Of a DNA stretch of 6,038 nt, positions 5,456 through 6,038 are shown in pieces. The notes beneath the pieces were generated by a model that saw only the letters and a list, made by a program, of their open reading frames with translations, was not told where the DNA came from and ran no database searches. A program made the position numbers and the translations under genes. Positions within the stretch are counted from its first letter, which is position 1; each line of letters begins with the position of its first letter. Source of the DNA: Acidobacteriota bacterium (GTDB taxonomy: Bacteria; Acidobacteriota; Terriglobia; UBA7540); the NCBI GenBank assembly GCA_003224635.1, contig QHZK01000235.1, positions 1 through 6,038 on the forward strand. The letters are read 5' to 3'.

Positions 5456-6038
5456 ATGGTCGGACGAGCTTTGCTGTTGATTGCAATCGCTGGACTCGCG
5501 TCCTCTACGGTGTATTTGTTCCTCGCCCTAATTGCCGCTCTGCGGTTTCGGTTTGCGCCTCCTGAAGCTTCCCCGTCGGGCGAGCGTGATGCGCCCTTGC
5601 CTGCCGTGAGCCTTCTAAAGCCGCTGCACGGGATGGAGCCCCATTTGGAAGAGAATCTGGAAAGCTTTTTCCGCCAGGATTACCCGGCCTTCGAGATGAT
5701 CTTTGGCACTCGTAACGGGAGCGATGCGGCTCTCGGAGTTGTGGAAGCGCTCCGGTGGAAATATCCCGGCGTCAAGACAAGAGCGATCCTCTCGGGTGAG
5801 CCTGCTTACCCCAGTCCCAAAGTGTACGCCGTGGAAAAGATGGCAGCGGCGTCATCCTATCAGTATCTCGTGATCACAGACAGCGACGTGCGAGTTACCT
5901 CCGACTTTCTGAAGCGAATAGTCCCGCCGCTCCTCCAGCCGAGCGTCGGGCTGGTCACCTGTATGTATCGCGGGGTGCCGACCGGGGGACTGTGGTCCGT
6001 GCTGGAAGCGCTGGGCATGTCCGTGGAAATGACATCCG
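5456..6038 (+). CDS. Second GT21-family glycosyltransferase, paralogue of the first (3' end off the window)
   Basis: The frame is open from ATG 5456 to the right edge, 194 codons, about half of a usual GT21 protein. A membrane segment (about 4-29) is followed by PAVSLLKPLHG (49-59), SFFRQDYPAFE (70-80) and ITDSDVRV (140-147), all collinear with the first glycosyltransferase; the downstream (Q/R)xxRW motif is not in view. The two are clearly homologous but diverged, so the duplication is old. At the D-x-x-D position of its relative this protein reads RNGSD: the first Asp is Asn87 while Asp90 is kept. The loop with PSPKV (119-123) also differs from the SNDKV of the first copy, which suggests a different donor or acceptor. 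The product should be an inner-membrane enzyme that glycosylates a lipid such as ceramide or a hopanoid. The start is supported by a Shine-Dalgarno. Confidence 0.9.
   Translation, partial: MVGRALLLIAIAGLASSTVYLFLALIAALRFRFAPPEASPSGERDAPLPAVSLLKPLHGMEPHLEENLESFFRQDYPAFEMIFGTRNGSDAALGVVEALRWKYPGVKTRAILSGEPAYPSPKVYAVEKMAAASSYQYLVITDSDVRVTSDFLKRIVPPLLQPSVGLVTCMYRGVPTGGLWSVLEALGMSVEMTS

Overview
The window looks like a chromosomal segment from an Acidobacteriota-type soil bacterium. This is inferred from the GC-rich coding sequence, from an Oar-type TonB-dependent receptor carrying an N-terminal carboxypeptidase-regulatory-like domain (a family greatly expanded in that phylum), and from HpnI/ceramide-glucosyltransferase-like enzymes. 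No rRNA or other taxonomic marker is present, so the assignment is tentative.

Layout. Positions 1-1339 (minus strand) hold the first 446 codons of the TonB-dependent receptor; its C-terminal barrel lies beyond the left edge. It has a strong Shine-Dalgarno and a good sigma70-like promoter at 1416-1445. A 263-bp spacer separates it from a complete minus-strand gene (1603-3531) for a secreted, multi-domain protein with a divergent NodB-type polysaccharide deacetylase core. A 339-bp divergent intergenic region follows. Its right end is a 15-bp tandem repeat lying against the start of a plus-strand GT21-family glycosyltransferase (3871-5022, HpnI/ceramide glucosyltransferase-like). A 433-bp non-coding spacer unusually rich in inverted repeats (5023-5455) leads to a second, paralogous GT21 gene (5456 to the right edge, 194 codons visible).

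How the parts may work together. The two GT21 enzymes are predicted inner-membrane proteins that transfer a sugar to a membrane lipid such as a hopanoid or sphingolipid. The divergent exported deacetylase-like protein could act on an N-acetylated sugar made by this pathway, echoing the HpnI (transferase) plus HpnK (deacetylase) logic of hopanoid biosynthesis, although HpnK belongs to a different fold family. That link rests only on proximity. The receptor points the same way as the deacetylase but appears to have its own promoter.

The least ordinary parts are non-coding: the 15-bp repeat before the first GT gene, the run of five perfect inverted repeats between the two GT genes, and mutually exclusive hairpins just upstream of the second GT gene. 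No mobile element, CRISPR array, tRNA or rRNA was seen.
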